60,000 bases of DNA, from assembly GCA_963575745.1 (NCBI GenBank), contig CAUYUJ010017657.1, positions 104,001 through 164,000 on the forward strand, written 5' to 3'. The position numbers and the translations under genes are program-made. The notes beneath the pieces are model-generated. The model ran no database searches, was not told the origin of the DNA, and was given only the letters and a program-made list of their open reading frames with translations. Source of the DNA: Prorocentrum cordatum. Its lineage: Eukaryota > Sar > Dinophyceae > Prorocentrales > Prorocentraceae. Shown one piece after another: positions 10,265 through 20,587 of this stretch. How positions within the stretch are numbered: the stretch's first letter is position 1; every line of letters begins with the position of its first letter.

Positions 10265-11243
10265 TTTGCGGACTTTGCGGTCGACTGTGCAGGCTTTCCA
10301 GCCTAGTCGGAAGCAGTAAAGGGCGGACGACAACCCGCGGCATGACAAGAGACGTATGCTCATCGTCAAAAGAAGAATAAATTAATGAGATCAAATACAA
10401 TCGAACCTCTTTGAGGCAACCGTAATTCTCAATCAACAAGCACGTCGAAACAATCAAGAAAATGAATGAAACCTGTCTCTGAATCCGTCTCACTGAATAA
10501 GCACGTGACACAATACAAGCAAGCAACAAAGAGAGGCGGCGGCAGGCAGCAGATACTCAGGTGCAATGCATAGTATTAGCAGGTCTCGTAGACACAGGCC
10601 TCGTAGACGCAGCACTCGCCACAGAACCTGATCGCACCAGTCCCTGAAGTCTCTGGACGGAGGCCTCAAGTTGATTTCGTCTAGCCTCCAAATTGGAAAT
10701 TGCAACACCCTGCTTCTGTACCTGGGTCTGAACATTATCGATTTTACTACCCTGAACTACTATGGCGTCCTGGATCCTCTCAGTATTGTCATCCATCTTA
10801 TGCATCGTCTGAAGTAGTAAGCACCGCATGTTATCCTCGTTATCCTTCTCCAACTCCGACATCTTCACATCAGCTGCCGTCTGAGCAGGAACAGGAACGT
10901 GCGAACCCACGTGCGCAACTTCATGATCAACACGCTGAGTCTTTAGGGTCTGCCCTACAGGCTCCCCAAGGACAGCATCATGCCCCGACCTGCAAGTCAT
11001 AGTTTTCTTCTTCGGCCTCCTCGATATGGGTCTCAGCCTTGCTTGAAGGGGTATCTCATAAGAAACCACTGAAGACCGATCATCAAACTGGACTCGCCTA
11101 GATGACGAGCTCCCAACATGAGAATCAGAGGCGCCATGATCAACACTGGACCTGTGATAACAAGATATCTCATGATCAACATCCTGATCAGCCTTCAGGG
11201 TCTGCCCGACAGGCTCCCCGAGGACAGCATCCTGCCCCGACCT
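10265..11243 (-). mobile_element. retroelement fragment 2 (LINE-like 3' end)
   Basis: The left junction CAACCTTTCTT|TTTGCGG is at the same H position as LINE fragment 1. On the minus strand the 3' terminus is CCGCAAAGTCCGCAAAAA, nearly the same as in fragment 1, preceded by a small hairpin (AGGCT-TTCC-AGCCT). At the other end H resumes at GCCGGGGG, so there is no target duplication but a loss of about 3 bp (ACC). The body encodes a coiled-coil ORF rather than RNase H, so this may be a different family or an internally deleted copy. Confidence 0.72.
10557..11243 (-). CDS. coiled-coil protein of a retroelement, fragment
   Basis: Open minus frame ending at 10557. It stays open to 11312, but the first 20 or so residues come from the satellite. 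About 228 residues belong to the insert. They contain an imperfect internal duplication of GxDAVLGEPVGQTLK (about residues 28-42 and 112-126 of the extended frame), a Ser/Arg-rich linker, then a heptad-like region MSELEKDNEDN...MHKMDDNTERIQD...ISNLEARRNQLEASVQRL near the C-terminus. This resembles the coiled coils of LINE ORF1-type proteins in general form only. No RNA-binding, RT or endonuclease motif is seen. The function is not identified. Confidence 0.55.
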   Translation of the reverse strand, partial: RSGQDAVLGEPVGQTLKADQDVDHEISCYHRSSVDHGASDSHVGSSSSRRVQFDDRSSVVSYEIPLQARLRPISRRPKKKTMTCRSGHDAVLGEPVGQTLKTQRVDHEVAHVGSHVPVPAQTAADVKMSELEKDNEDNMRCLLLQTMHKMDDNTERIQDAIVVQGSKIDNVQTQVQKQGVAISNLEARRNQLEASVQRLQGLVRSGSVASAASTRPVSTRPANTMHCT

Positions 11244-12266
11244 GCCGGGGGACTTGTAGAGCTTCCTGACAGTATATAATGTGGAAAAAAAATCAAGAGA
11301 ATTTCTGCCCAAGCCAGACCGCTCAAGATGACTCTGGCCAAAAAAACGAACAGTTTGGAACCCAGCTCGAGTGTCAAATCGAGTTCAGACCTCTGAATGC
11401 GACAGGCGGACGCGTCTGATGTCTGTGAATCAACTCCTGTTATTACAAGCCCTGCAGCCCCCCTACACCCCGAGTTAAGTGCAGAAACCGAGAGCAGCTC
11501 TCAGGATGACTTGAACAATACAATAGTTTCGTGAAGCCAGTTCAGCAGCAGACCGAGTTCCGAGCTCTCGGTTCGACAGACGGACGCGCCTGATGTCACA
11601 GAAAACGATTTCTGTGACCCACCAGCACTGTAACCCTCCCCCAGCACGAGTTAAGTGCAGAAAACCAAGAGCACTTCTCAAGATGACTCGAACAATACGA
11701 ATAGTTTTGCGGACCTAGCTCGGGCAGCTGGCCGAGTTCAGAGCTCTCGATTGAACAGACGAACGCGCCTGATAATTCCCAATCGATTTCTGTGACTATG
11801 AGCTCTGTATCTGCTCTACAGCTCTAGTTAAGTACAGAAAACCGAGAGCGTCTGCTACGATAACTCGAATAATACGAACAGGTTTGCGGACCTAGCTCGA
11901 CTAGCAGAACGAGTTCAGACCTCTGGATTCAACAGGCGAACGCGCCTAATCATTCTGGATCGATTAGCTGTCCTTACCAGCTCTGTAGCTGTCCTGAAGC
12001 TCGAGTTATGTTCAGAAAACCGACAGTGCGTATCCAGATGACTCGAAACGGCCGATCCCGCCGGAGTGCTTTTTGGCAGTAAAAGGTACCCGATCGAGCT
12101 GAGATCAAGATGGCGAGCGGGAATAAGATCGAATATCACGGGAAAAATACTACAGCTCAAACGAATTGTTGAATTTTGAGAACAAAATTTTCAACCGACC
12201 AAAAGTCACCAAAAGGTCCGTCGAGATTTTTCTTGCCAACTAGCTCTACAGCGCCCCGGAATTACT

Positions 12267-13170
12267 GGGCGCCGGCGGTAAACCGTCAACCTTTGTTACC
12301 GCCGGGGGACTCGTAGAGCTTCCTGACAGTATATAATATGGAAAAAATTCCAGAGAATTTCAGCCCAAGCCAGACCTCTCAAGATGACTCTGGCAAAAAA
12401 AAACGAACAGTTTGGAACCCAGCTCGAGTGTGAAAACCGAGTTCAGACCTCTGAATGCGGCAGGCGGACGCGTCTGATGTCTGCGAATCGACTCCTGTGA
12501 TTACAGCCCTGCAGCCCCCCTACAGCCCGAGTTAAGTGCAGAAACCGACAGCAGCTCTCAGGATGATTTAAATAATACAATAGTTTCGCGAAGCTAGTTC
12601 GAGCAGCAGACCGAGTTCGAGCTCTCGGTTCGACAGACGGACGCGCCTGATGTCTCTAAATCGATTTCTGTGACCAACAGCACTGTAGCACTATGAGCTC
12701 TGTAACTGCCCTACAGCTCCAGTTAAGTACAGAAAAGCGAGAGTGTCTGCTACGATGACTCGAATAATAGGAATAGGTTTGCGGACCTAGCTCGGCTAGC
12801 AGACCGAGTTCAGACCTCTAGATTCAACAGGCAAACGCGCGTAATGATTCTGAATCGATTAGCTGTGCTTACCATGTAGCTGTCCTCAAGCTCGAGTTAT
12901 CTTGAGAAAACCGACAGCGCGTATCATGATGACTCGAAACAGCCGGAGTGCTTTTTGGCAGTAAAAGGTATCCGATCGAGCTGAGATCAAGATGGCAAGC
13001 GGGAATAAGATCGAATATCACGGGAAACAATATTAGAGCTCAAACGAATTGTTGAATTTCGAGAACAAAATGTTAAACCGACGAAAAGTCACGAAAGGGT
13101 CCGTCGAGATTTCTCTTGCCAACTAGCTCTCCAGCGCCCCGGAATTACTCTACAGCTTCCAGCAATAACT
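12267..13170 (+). repeat. H-S-T unit ending in a half D element
   Basis: H, S monomers with several deletions (one near 12690 fuses two monomers), then a T-c tail. A D element begins at 13125 and runs only to CAGCAATAACT, where an F unit starts. Confidence 0.8.
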
Positions 13171-13504
13171 GGGAACCGGTGGTAAACCGTCAACCAAGTT
13201 ACCGCCCGGCACCTCGTAGGGCTCTCTTCTTACACAGCGCTCCTCCGAGCACGTGAAGGTTCTGAGGCGAGAGCCGGAAAATTCGAAAAATTACGATTTT
13301 TCGGTTTTCAAACAGCGGATTCCACCAAGTGTTTTGATATTAGTACTGGACCTAGAGCCATGAAAAATTTACCAGCAGGTGCGCCATAGCATACTACAGG
13401 GAATAAAAATCTCACTTCTGAAAACGAACTTCAAAATTGTGCATAAAGTGAAAAACACCGACCCCAGGTTACCACATTCTCTCTTTGCGTCGGGCCGGCC
13501 AACT
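13171..13504 (+). repeat. F repeat, full length, decayed hairpin
   Basis: 334 bp from GGGAACCGG to GGCCGGCCAACT. Both hairpin arms carry changes (ACCGGTGGTAA, TTACCGCCCGG), and CTCGTAGAG has become CTCGTAGGG. It holds the conserved internal CAAGTGTTTTGATA and the CGTCGGGCCGGCC end. Confidence 0.82.
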
Positions 13505-13783
13505 AGCTCCATCCTGCGCCCGAATTCCTCTTCGCTCTTTGCCGAAGAGCTCTACGAGGTACTTGCTAAGGGAAGCTCTACGAGTTACTAGCTCTCCAGC
13601 GCGCCGGAATTTCTCTTAAGCTTCCAGTAACTAGCTTAGGGAAGCTCTACGTTTCGCGATTCTAGATCGGGCGGGCTGCTGGAGTTTCTGTGAGGACCGC
13701 CGTGGAGGAGCTCCTGGCGGGCACCACCACCGTCCGGCTTCTGCTTCTCAATCCTTGAGCTCTCGGCGAGCTTTCGGGGAACT
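13505..13783 (+). repeat. mosaic of E, D and A fragments
   Basis: In order: E (13505-13563), D right half (13564-13589), a nearly whole D (13590-13651), an S scrap (TTTCGCGATTCTAGATCGGG), and the 3' part of an A element (13676-13780) with CACCACCGTCCGGCTTC and CTCGGCGAGC. Each piece from E to D follows ACT. Confidence 0.7.
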
Positions 13784-14289
13784 AGCTCCACCCCGCGCTA
13801 GAAGTCCTCTAGCTCATCGATGCCGCAGAGCTTCACGAGGTACAGAAGATCCTCCTTGGAAAGCTCCCGGGGGCTCCCCAGAAAGCTTGTGAAGCGCTGC
13901 CAAGAACGCTTGCACGCGCGTCGGCACGCGTGAACGCATACGCGAAGCTCTTCCGGACCCGCTGCCGGGACGGGCGAGTTGCTGCCAGGACTGTGGACCG
14001 GCGAAGATGGGCTGCTGGCGGGCACCACCACCGTCCCGCTTCTAGTCTAAAACCCTTTAGCTCTCAGCGAGCTCTCCGGGAAAAAATTGTCACATTGTCT
14101 CTTCTGGTCGGGTCGGGTAACTAGCTCCAGCCCGCGCCGGAATTCCTTTAGCTCATCGATAACGAAGAACTCCACGAGGTACTAGCTCCACCCCGCGCCG
14201 GAATCCCTCTAGCTCATCGATGTCGAAGAGTTAGACGAGCTGACTTGGTAGCGTCGAAAACCCGGAGAGACTGGAGAGCGAAAGCAACT
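13784..14289 (+). repeat. A element (5'-truncated) between E elements and an A head
   Basis: E at 13784-13843; A from 13844 to 14082 ending AGCGAGCTCTCCGGG, with a degenerate CACGCG palindrome near 13916; an F 3' scrap (14083-14124); two tandem E elements (14125-14183 and 14184-14242); then the first 47 bp of an A/B head (TTGGTAGCGTCGAAAACCCGG). Confidence 0.72.
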
Positions 14290-14624
14290 GGCGCCGGCGG
14301 TGAACCGTCAATCTGGTCACCGCCGGGAACCTCGTAGAGCTCCTTGCATCCGTGAGAAAGCTCAGCATCAAAGCGGGAGCTTCTGGGAGCTTTTCTACAA
14401 AAACTTAGTTGAGATTTTTCGGAGTCAACATGAAGTCGGCTCTTTCAAGTGAACTGGTACTGAAAATGACTCCAGAGGGCTGAGCTGCTCATGGAACAAA
14501 GTTTATATCTCAATGCTCGGAGTAAAAATCTGCTTACTCAAAATGAATTGTCAAATATCTTTCAAAAAATTGCAAAACCACCCAAAAGTTGCCACATTGT
14601 CCGTCTCGGCCGGCTGGGCCAACT
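14290..14624 (+). repeat. F repeat, full length (TGA/TCA hairpin)
   Basis: 335 bp. Hairpin arms are CCGGCGGTGA and TCACCGCCGG, both changed relative to the H stem yet still paired. It ends GGCTGGGCCAACT and leads directly into an H hairpin. Confidence 0.85.
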
Positions 14625-15613
14625 GGGCGCCGGCGGTAAACCGTCAACCTTTCTTACCGCCGGGGGGCTCGTAGAGCTTCCTGACAACATATAATGTCTA
14701 AAGAAATTACACAGAAAAAATATTTTTTCAGCCCAGGCAATTTGAGACCTTTCGGATGCAACGCCCCCGATGCTTCTAGATTGTCTTCTGTACGAGCTCT
14801 GTGTCTCTCCTACAGCTCTCCATGCGACAGGCAGACGCGTCTGATGTCTCTGAATCGATGCCTGTGTTACCAGCCCTGCAGCCCCCCTGCTGCCGAGTTA
14901 AGCGCAGGAAACCAACAGCACCTCTCAGGATGACTCGAACAATACGAATAGTTTCGCGGACCTAGTTCGGGCAACAGACCGAGTTCGAAGCTCTGGATTC
15001 CGCAGGCGAACGCGCCTGATGTCTCCGAATCGATTCCAGTGATTACCAGCCATGCAGCCCCCCTACAGCCCGAGTTAAGTGCAGAGAAGCGAGAGCATCT
15101 CGCAAGCGACTCGAACAGTACGAATAGTTTTGCGATTCTAGATCGGGCAGCAGACCGAGATCAGAGCTCTGGATACAACGGACAACGGCCACTGATGATT
15201 CTGAATCAGATTCTTTACGTATCAGCTCTTTAGCTGGCCTGTAGCTCGAGTTAAGTACAGAAAACCGAGAGCGCTTGTCAAGATGACTCGAATAATACGA
15301 ATAGGTTTGCGCACCTAGCTCGGCTAGCAGACCGAATTCAGACCCCTCGCTTCAACAGGCGAACGCGCCTGATCATTCTGGATCGATTAGCTGTGTTTAC
15401 CAGCTCTTTAGATGTCCTGAAGCTCGAGTTATCTTGAGAAAACCGACACCGCGTGACAAGATGACTCAAAACGGCCGATCCCGCCATGACGCTTTTCGAT
15501 AGTAATACCCACCCGATCGAGCTGATATCAAGATGGCGAGCGGGAATAAGATCGAATATCACAGGAAAAAATACTAGAGCTCAAACGAATTGTGAAACTT
15601 CGAGAACAAAACT
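14625..15613 (+). repeat. H-S-T unit with truncated T
   Basis: 989 bp. The T-a tail stops at CGAGAACAAAACT, where the next H begins, so about 50 bp of T are missing. The same truncation recurs at 20587. Confidence 0.82.
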
Positions 15614-16748
15614 GGGCGCCGGCGGTAAACCGTCAACCTTGGTTACCGCCGAGGAACTCGTAGAGCTTCCTAGCTCGGCTTAAGTTGAGAAAACCGACAG
15701 CACCTACCAACATCCCGACTTATAGTGAATGTTTTTTGACCTCTGAATACGACAGGCGGACGCGTGTGATGTCTGCGAATCGACTCCTGTCATTACCAGC
15801 CCTGGAGCCCCCCTACAGCCCGAGTTAAGTGCAGAAAACCGACAACATCTCTCAGCATGGCTCGAACAATAGAATAGCTTCGCGGACCTAGTTCGGGCAA
15901 CAGACCAAGTTCCGAGCACTGGATTCGACAGGCAGACGCGCATGATCTCTTCGAATCGGTTCCTCTGACAACCAGCACTGTAGCCCCCTCTGAGCGCGAG
16001 TTGAGTGAATAAAACCGAGAGCACTTCTCAAGATGACTCGACCAATACGAATAATTTGGCAATTCTAGATCGGACAGCAGATCGAGTACAGGGCTCTGGA
16101 TTCGACATACAAACGCAACTGACGATTCTGAATCATTGTATGTAAATATCAGCTCTGTAGCTGTCCTAGAGCTCGAGTTAAGTACAGAAAACCCAGAGCT
16201 TCTGTCAAGATGACTCAAATAATACGAACAGGTTTGGGGACCTAGCTCGGCTCACAGACCAAGTTCACTCATCTGGAAGCAACAGGCGAACGCGCCTAAT
16301 TATCCTACATCGATTATATGTGCTGACCACCTCTGCGGCTAGCCTAAATAAAGCTCGAGTTATGTTCAGAAAAAACGGCAGAGCGTATCAAGATGACTCG
16401 AAACGGCCGATCCCGCCAGAGTGCTGTTCGATAGTAATATTCACCCGATCGAGCTGAGATCAAGATGGAGAGCGGGAATGAGATCGAATATCACGGGACA
16501 AAATACTAGAGCTCTAACGAATTGTTGAATTTCGAGAAAAAAATTCAACCGATCAAAAGTCACCAAAAGTTCCGTCGAGATTTTTCTTGCCAACTAGCTC
16601 TCCAGCGCGCCGGAATTACTCTTTAGCTTCCAGCAACTAGCTTAGGGAAGCTCTACGAGTCATTTTGAACCGACCAAAAGTTCTGAAAAGTTCAGTCGAG
16701 ATTTTTCGAGCCAACTAGCCTGCCAGCGTTTTCGAACTGGGAGCCGGC
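15614..16748 (+). repeat. H-S-T unit followed by D and a duplicated T end
   Basis: S array and T-a tail to about 16593, then a D element (16594-16660), a repeated T 3' end (ATTTTGAACCGACCAAAAG through CGAGCCAACT), and a divergent D start (AGCCTGCCAGCG) cut at TTCGAACT by the next F. Confidence 0.78.
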
Positions 16749-17077
16749 GGTAAACCGTCAACCTGGTTAACGCCGGAAACCTCGTAGAGCTCTTTTCTTG
16801 CACGGCGAGCGTCGGAATACATGGAGAAAGCTTCTGGAGCGAGGAACAAAGAACTCGAAAAATCACGTTTTTCTGTTTTCATTCAACGTCGGTTCCCCTC
16901 AGTGTTTTGATAGTAATACTGCACCTATAGACCAGAAAATTTTACTGACAGGCGCGGCATAATCCACTACTGGTGGGAAAAATACCAATTCTCAAAACGA
17001 ATTTTCAAATTTTGCAAAAAGATCGAAAAACCAACCCCAAGTCGTCACATTGTCTCTTTTGGTCGGGATCGCTAACT
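16749..17077 (+). repeat. F repeat, near full length
   Basis: 329 bp starting GGGAGCCGG. The right hairpin arm is TTAACGCCGG (one mismatch). It ends GGGATCGCTAACT, followed by an E element. Confidence 0.82.
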
Positions 17078-17435
17078 AGCTCCACCCTGCGCCCGAACTG
17101 GCGCCGGCGGTGAACCGTCAACCTGGTCACCGCCGGGAACCTCGTAGAGCTCCTCTCACTGGTAAGAGTGCAGAGAATCGACACAGAATCAAAAAATTGA
17201 GATTTTTCGAAAATCTTCAGATTCGATGTTTTCAATGTTCATATTCGCTCAGTTCCTGGAAGTCAACTCATGCAAAAATGCATCGCGAGAGCTGAGCTGC
17301 TGTCAGAGAGGAGTTTATATGCCAATGCTCGGCGTAAAAATTTGCTTTTTCAAAATAAATGGTCCAATATCTTCAAATTTTCGCAAAACCAACCAAAAGT
17401 TATCACATTGTCCGCCTCGGCCGGCTGGGCCAACT
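17078..17435 (+). repeat. E stub interrupted by a full F repeat
   Basis: E begins at 17078 and is cut after GCGCCCGAACT at 17099. F occupies 17100-17435 (336 bp) with a paired TGA/TCA hairpin and the end GGCTGGGCCAACT. No remainder of E follows, so this is a junction rather than a clean insertion. Confidence 0.8.
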
Positions 17436-17770
17436 GGCGCCGGCGGTGAACCGTCAACCTGGTCACCGCCGGGAACCTCGTAGAGCTCCTTGCATCCGTG
17501 AGAAGCTCAGGATCAAAGCGAGAGCTTCTGGGAGCTTTTCTACAAAAACTTCAAGTTGACATTTTTCGGAGTCAACATGAAGTCGGTTGCTCCAAGTGAA
17601 CTGGCACTAAAAATGGCACTAGAGGGCTGAGCTGCTCAGGGAACAAAGTTTATATGTCAATGCTCAGAGTAAAAATCTGCTTGCTCAAAATAAATTGTCA
17701 AATATCATTCAAATCTTAGCAAAACCATCCAAAAAGTAAACATTGTCCTTTCTGGTCGGGTCGACCAACT
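17436..17770 (+). repeat. F repeat, tandem copy
   Basis: 335 bp, directly after the previous F, with a paired TGA/TCA hairpin. Its 3' half resembles the F at 14290, with GAGGGCTGAGCTGCTCA and GTTTATAT in common. Ends GGTCGACCAACT. Confidence 0.85.
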
Positions 17771-17801
17771 GGGCGCCGGCGGTAAACCGTCAACCTTTGT
17801 T

Positions 17802-18264
17802 CTAGGCGTTCTAGGCGGGTCCTGGCAGGGTTAAGCTCCTTAGGAGCCCCAGACCCAGTCCTACAGGGGATATCCTGACAAACTCAGGATATGCACCACT
17901 CCTGCAAGGAGCTCTCGGGCAGCTTCTAACTCAGCCTCTGTGATTGTGCATTGTGCTGGGAGAAGGAAGCTTTTGAGACCTACATTCTGGCGCCAGCCAG
18001 TCTGATTATAGTAAGGAGAAGAGGGGAGAGCACTATACACATAGCAATCCAGATACCAGCCACAGCCTACTCCAAGAATCGATCTCCCACCATCAAAGCC
18101 TCCTTTGATCCCCGAGATCACAACTTTACAATCTTTCACTTCCTGAAGAAAACAAGTGTCATAATATTCGTAACATTCACCTCTCCGCGCGGTCCACGTT
18201 AATTCATCAGCACGAGTATTGCCCTCCCTATACACCCATTTCCACACGTTCCGTCCTAAATTGG
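17802..18264 (-). mobile_element. 5'-truncated LINE fragment 3
   Basis: Flanked by an 11-bp target duplication CAACCTTTGTT (17791-17801 and 18265-18275). On the minus strand the 3' end has a hairpin GCTCC-TAA-GGAGC and finishes with two copies of the 9-mer CGCCTAGAA. The insertion point TT^ACC in H is the same as in fragments 1 and 2, although body and tail differ. Confidence 0.85.
17861..18264 (-). pseudogene. LINE polyprotein C-terminus with RNase H-like region
   Basis: The minus frame stops at 17861; residues upstream of 18264 are satellite. Motifs in order: WVYREGNTRADELTW, GGFDGGRSILGVGCGWYLD, LPAQCTITEAELEAARELL. The same three blocks in the same order occur at 8763-9284, with different intervening sequence, so these are two members of one protein family at some distance. 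RT and endonuclease are missing through 5' truncation. Confidence 0.72.
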
Positions 18265-19254
18265 CAACCTTTGTTACCGCCGGGGGACTCGTAGAGCTTC
18301 CTGACAACATATAATGTCGAAAAAAAATTGCAGAGAACGAATAGTTGTTCAGCCCAACTCGAGTATCAGACCGAGTTCAGACCTCTGAATGCGACATACG
18401 GACGCGTCTGATGTCTCCGAATCGATTCCTGTGATTACCCGCCCTGCAGCCTCCCTACAGCCCGAGTTAAGTGCAGAACGCCGACAGTAGCTCTCAAGAT
18501 GACTGGAAGAATACGAACAGTTTCGTGATTCTGGATCGCGCAGCAGACCGAGTTCAGAGCTCTGGATTCGACAGACAAACGCGACTGATGATTCTGAATC
18601 GGTTTCTGTAACTATCAGCCCTGTAGCTGTCCTATAGCTCGAGTTAAGTACAGGAAACCGAGAGCGCCTATCAAGATGATTCGAATAATACGAATAGGTT
18701 TGCGGACCTGGCTCGGCTAGCAGACCGAGTTCAGACCTCTGGTTGGAACAGCCGAACGCGCCTGATGATTCTGAGTCGATGAGGCGTGCTTACCAGCTCT
18801 GTAGCTGTCCTATATCTCGAGTTAAGTTCAGAATACCGACAGTGCGAATCAAGATGACTTGAATAATACGAATAGGTTTGCGGACCTAGCTCGGCCAGCA
18901 AACCGAATTCAAGCTCTGAATTCAACAGGCGAACGCACCTAATCATTCTACATCGATTAGCTGTGCTTACTGTAGCTGTCCTACAGCTCGAGTTAAGTAC
19001 AAAATACCGACAACGCGTATCAAGTTGACTCGAAACGGCCGATCCCGCCAGTGTGCTTTTTGGCCTTCAAAGTTACCCGATCGAGCTGAGATCAAGATGG
19101 CGAGCGGGAATAAGATCGAATATCACGGGAAAAAATACTAGAGCACAAACGAATTGTCAAATTTCGAGAACAAAATTTTCAACCGACCAAAAGTTGTGAA
19201 AAGTTCAGTTCTTTTTTTTCGAGCCAACTAGCTCTCCAGCGCGCCGGGATTACT

Positions 19255-20587
19255 GGGCGCCGGCGGTAAACCGTCAACCTTTCTTACCGCCGGGGGACGA
19301 GCTTCCTGAAAATATCTAGCGTGGGAAAAAACTCCAAAGAACGACTAGTTTTTCAGCCCAACCGATTTCAGACCTCTCAAGATAACGCTAACAAAAAACA
19401 AAGACTTTCGCAACCCAGTTCGAGTATCAAACCGAGTTCAGACCGCTGAATGCGACAGGCGGGCGCGTCTGATGTCTGCGAATCCACTCATGTGATTCCC
19501 AGCCCTGCAGCCCCCCTACAGCCCGAGTTAAGTGCAGAAAACCGACAGTATCGACTCGAATAATAGAATAGTTTTGCGGGCCTAGTTCGAGCAGCAGACC
19601 GAGTTCCGAGCTCTGGAATCGACCGACAAACGCCCCTGATGTGTGCAGATCGATATATGTGACCCGCAGCACTGCAGCTCTCTCCAAACACGAGTTACGT
19701 GCAGAAGACAGAGAGCACTTCTCAAGGTCATTCGAAGAATACGAATAGTTTCGCGAACCTAGCTCGGGCAGCAGGCCGAGTTCAGAGTTCTCGGTTCAAT
19801 AGACGAACGCGACTGATCATTCCCCATCGATGTCAGTGACAATGAGCCCTGTAGCTGCCCTACAGCTCGAGTTAAGTACAGAAAACCGAGAGCGTTTGTC
19901 AAGATGACTCGAATAATACGAATAGGTTTGCGGACCTAGCTCAGCTAGTAGGCCGAGTTCAGACCTCTGGATTCAACAGGCGATCGCGCGTGATGATTCT
20001 GAGTGCGATAGTTGTGCTTACCAGCACTGTAGCTGCCCTACAGCTCGAGTTAAGTAGAGCATACTGACAACGCGTATCAAGTTGACTCGAATAATACGAA
20101 TAGGTTTCCGGACCTAGCTCGGCTAGCAGAGCGAGTTCAGAGCTCTGGATTCAACAGACAAACGCGACTGATGATTCTGAAAGCGATAGGCGTGCTTACC
20201 AGCACTGTAGCTGCCCTAGAGCTCGAGTTAAGTAGTAGAGAATATCGACAACACGTTTGACTCGAATCATACGAATAGGTTTGCGGACCTAGCTCGGCTA
20301 GCAGACCGAGTTCAGACCCATGGATTCAACAGGCGAACGCGCCTGATGATTCTGAGTGCGATAGGTGTGCTTAGCAGCACTGTAGCTGATCTACAACTCG
20401 AGTTAAGTAGAAAATACCGACAACGCGTATCAAGATGACTCGAAACGGCCGTTCCCGCCTGCCTGCGTTTTGGCCTTCAAAGTTACCCGATCGAGCTGAG
20501 ATCAAGATGGCAAGCGGGAATGAGATCGAATATCATGGACAAAAATACTAGAGCTGAAACGAATTCTCAAATTTCGAGAACAAAACT
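19255..20587 (+). repeat. H-S-T unit with truncated T
   Basis: 1333 bp. The H element here lost CTCGTA (GGGGGACGAGCTTCC). A long S array of about seven monomers follows, including several of the TGATTCTGAGTGCGATAGG type, then a T-b tail cut at CGAGAACAAAACT exactly as at 15613. Confidence 0.8.

Larger units (their letters stand above)
10234..12266 (+). repeat. H-S-T unit interrupted by a second retroelement
   Basis: 2033 bp in total. Removing 979 bp of insert leaves about 1.05 kb. After the insert the H remainder starts at GCCGGGGGACTTG, then S monomers follow and a T-c tail with a D stub (CGGAATTACT) that leads into the next H. Confidence 0.8.
17771..19254 (+). repeat. H-S-T unit interrupted by a third LINE in its loop
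   Basis: 1484 bp. Removing the insert (463 bp) and one 11-bp duplication leaves about 1010 bp. S monomers include the GATTCTGGATCGCGCAGCAG variant. The T-b tail ends CGAGCCAACT and is followed by a D stub cut at GGGATTACT. Confidence 0.83.
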
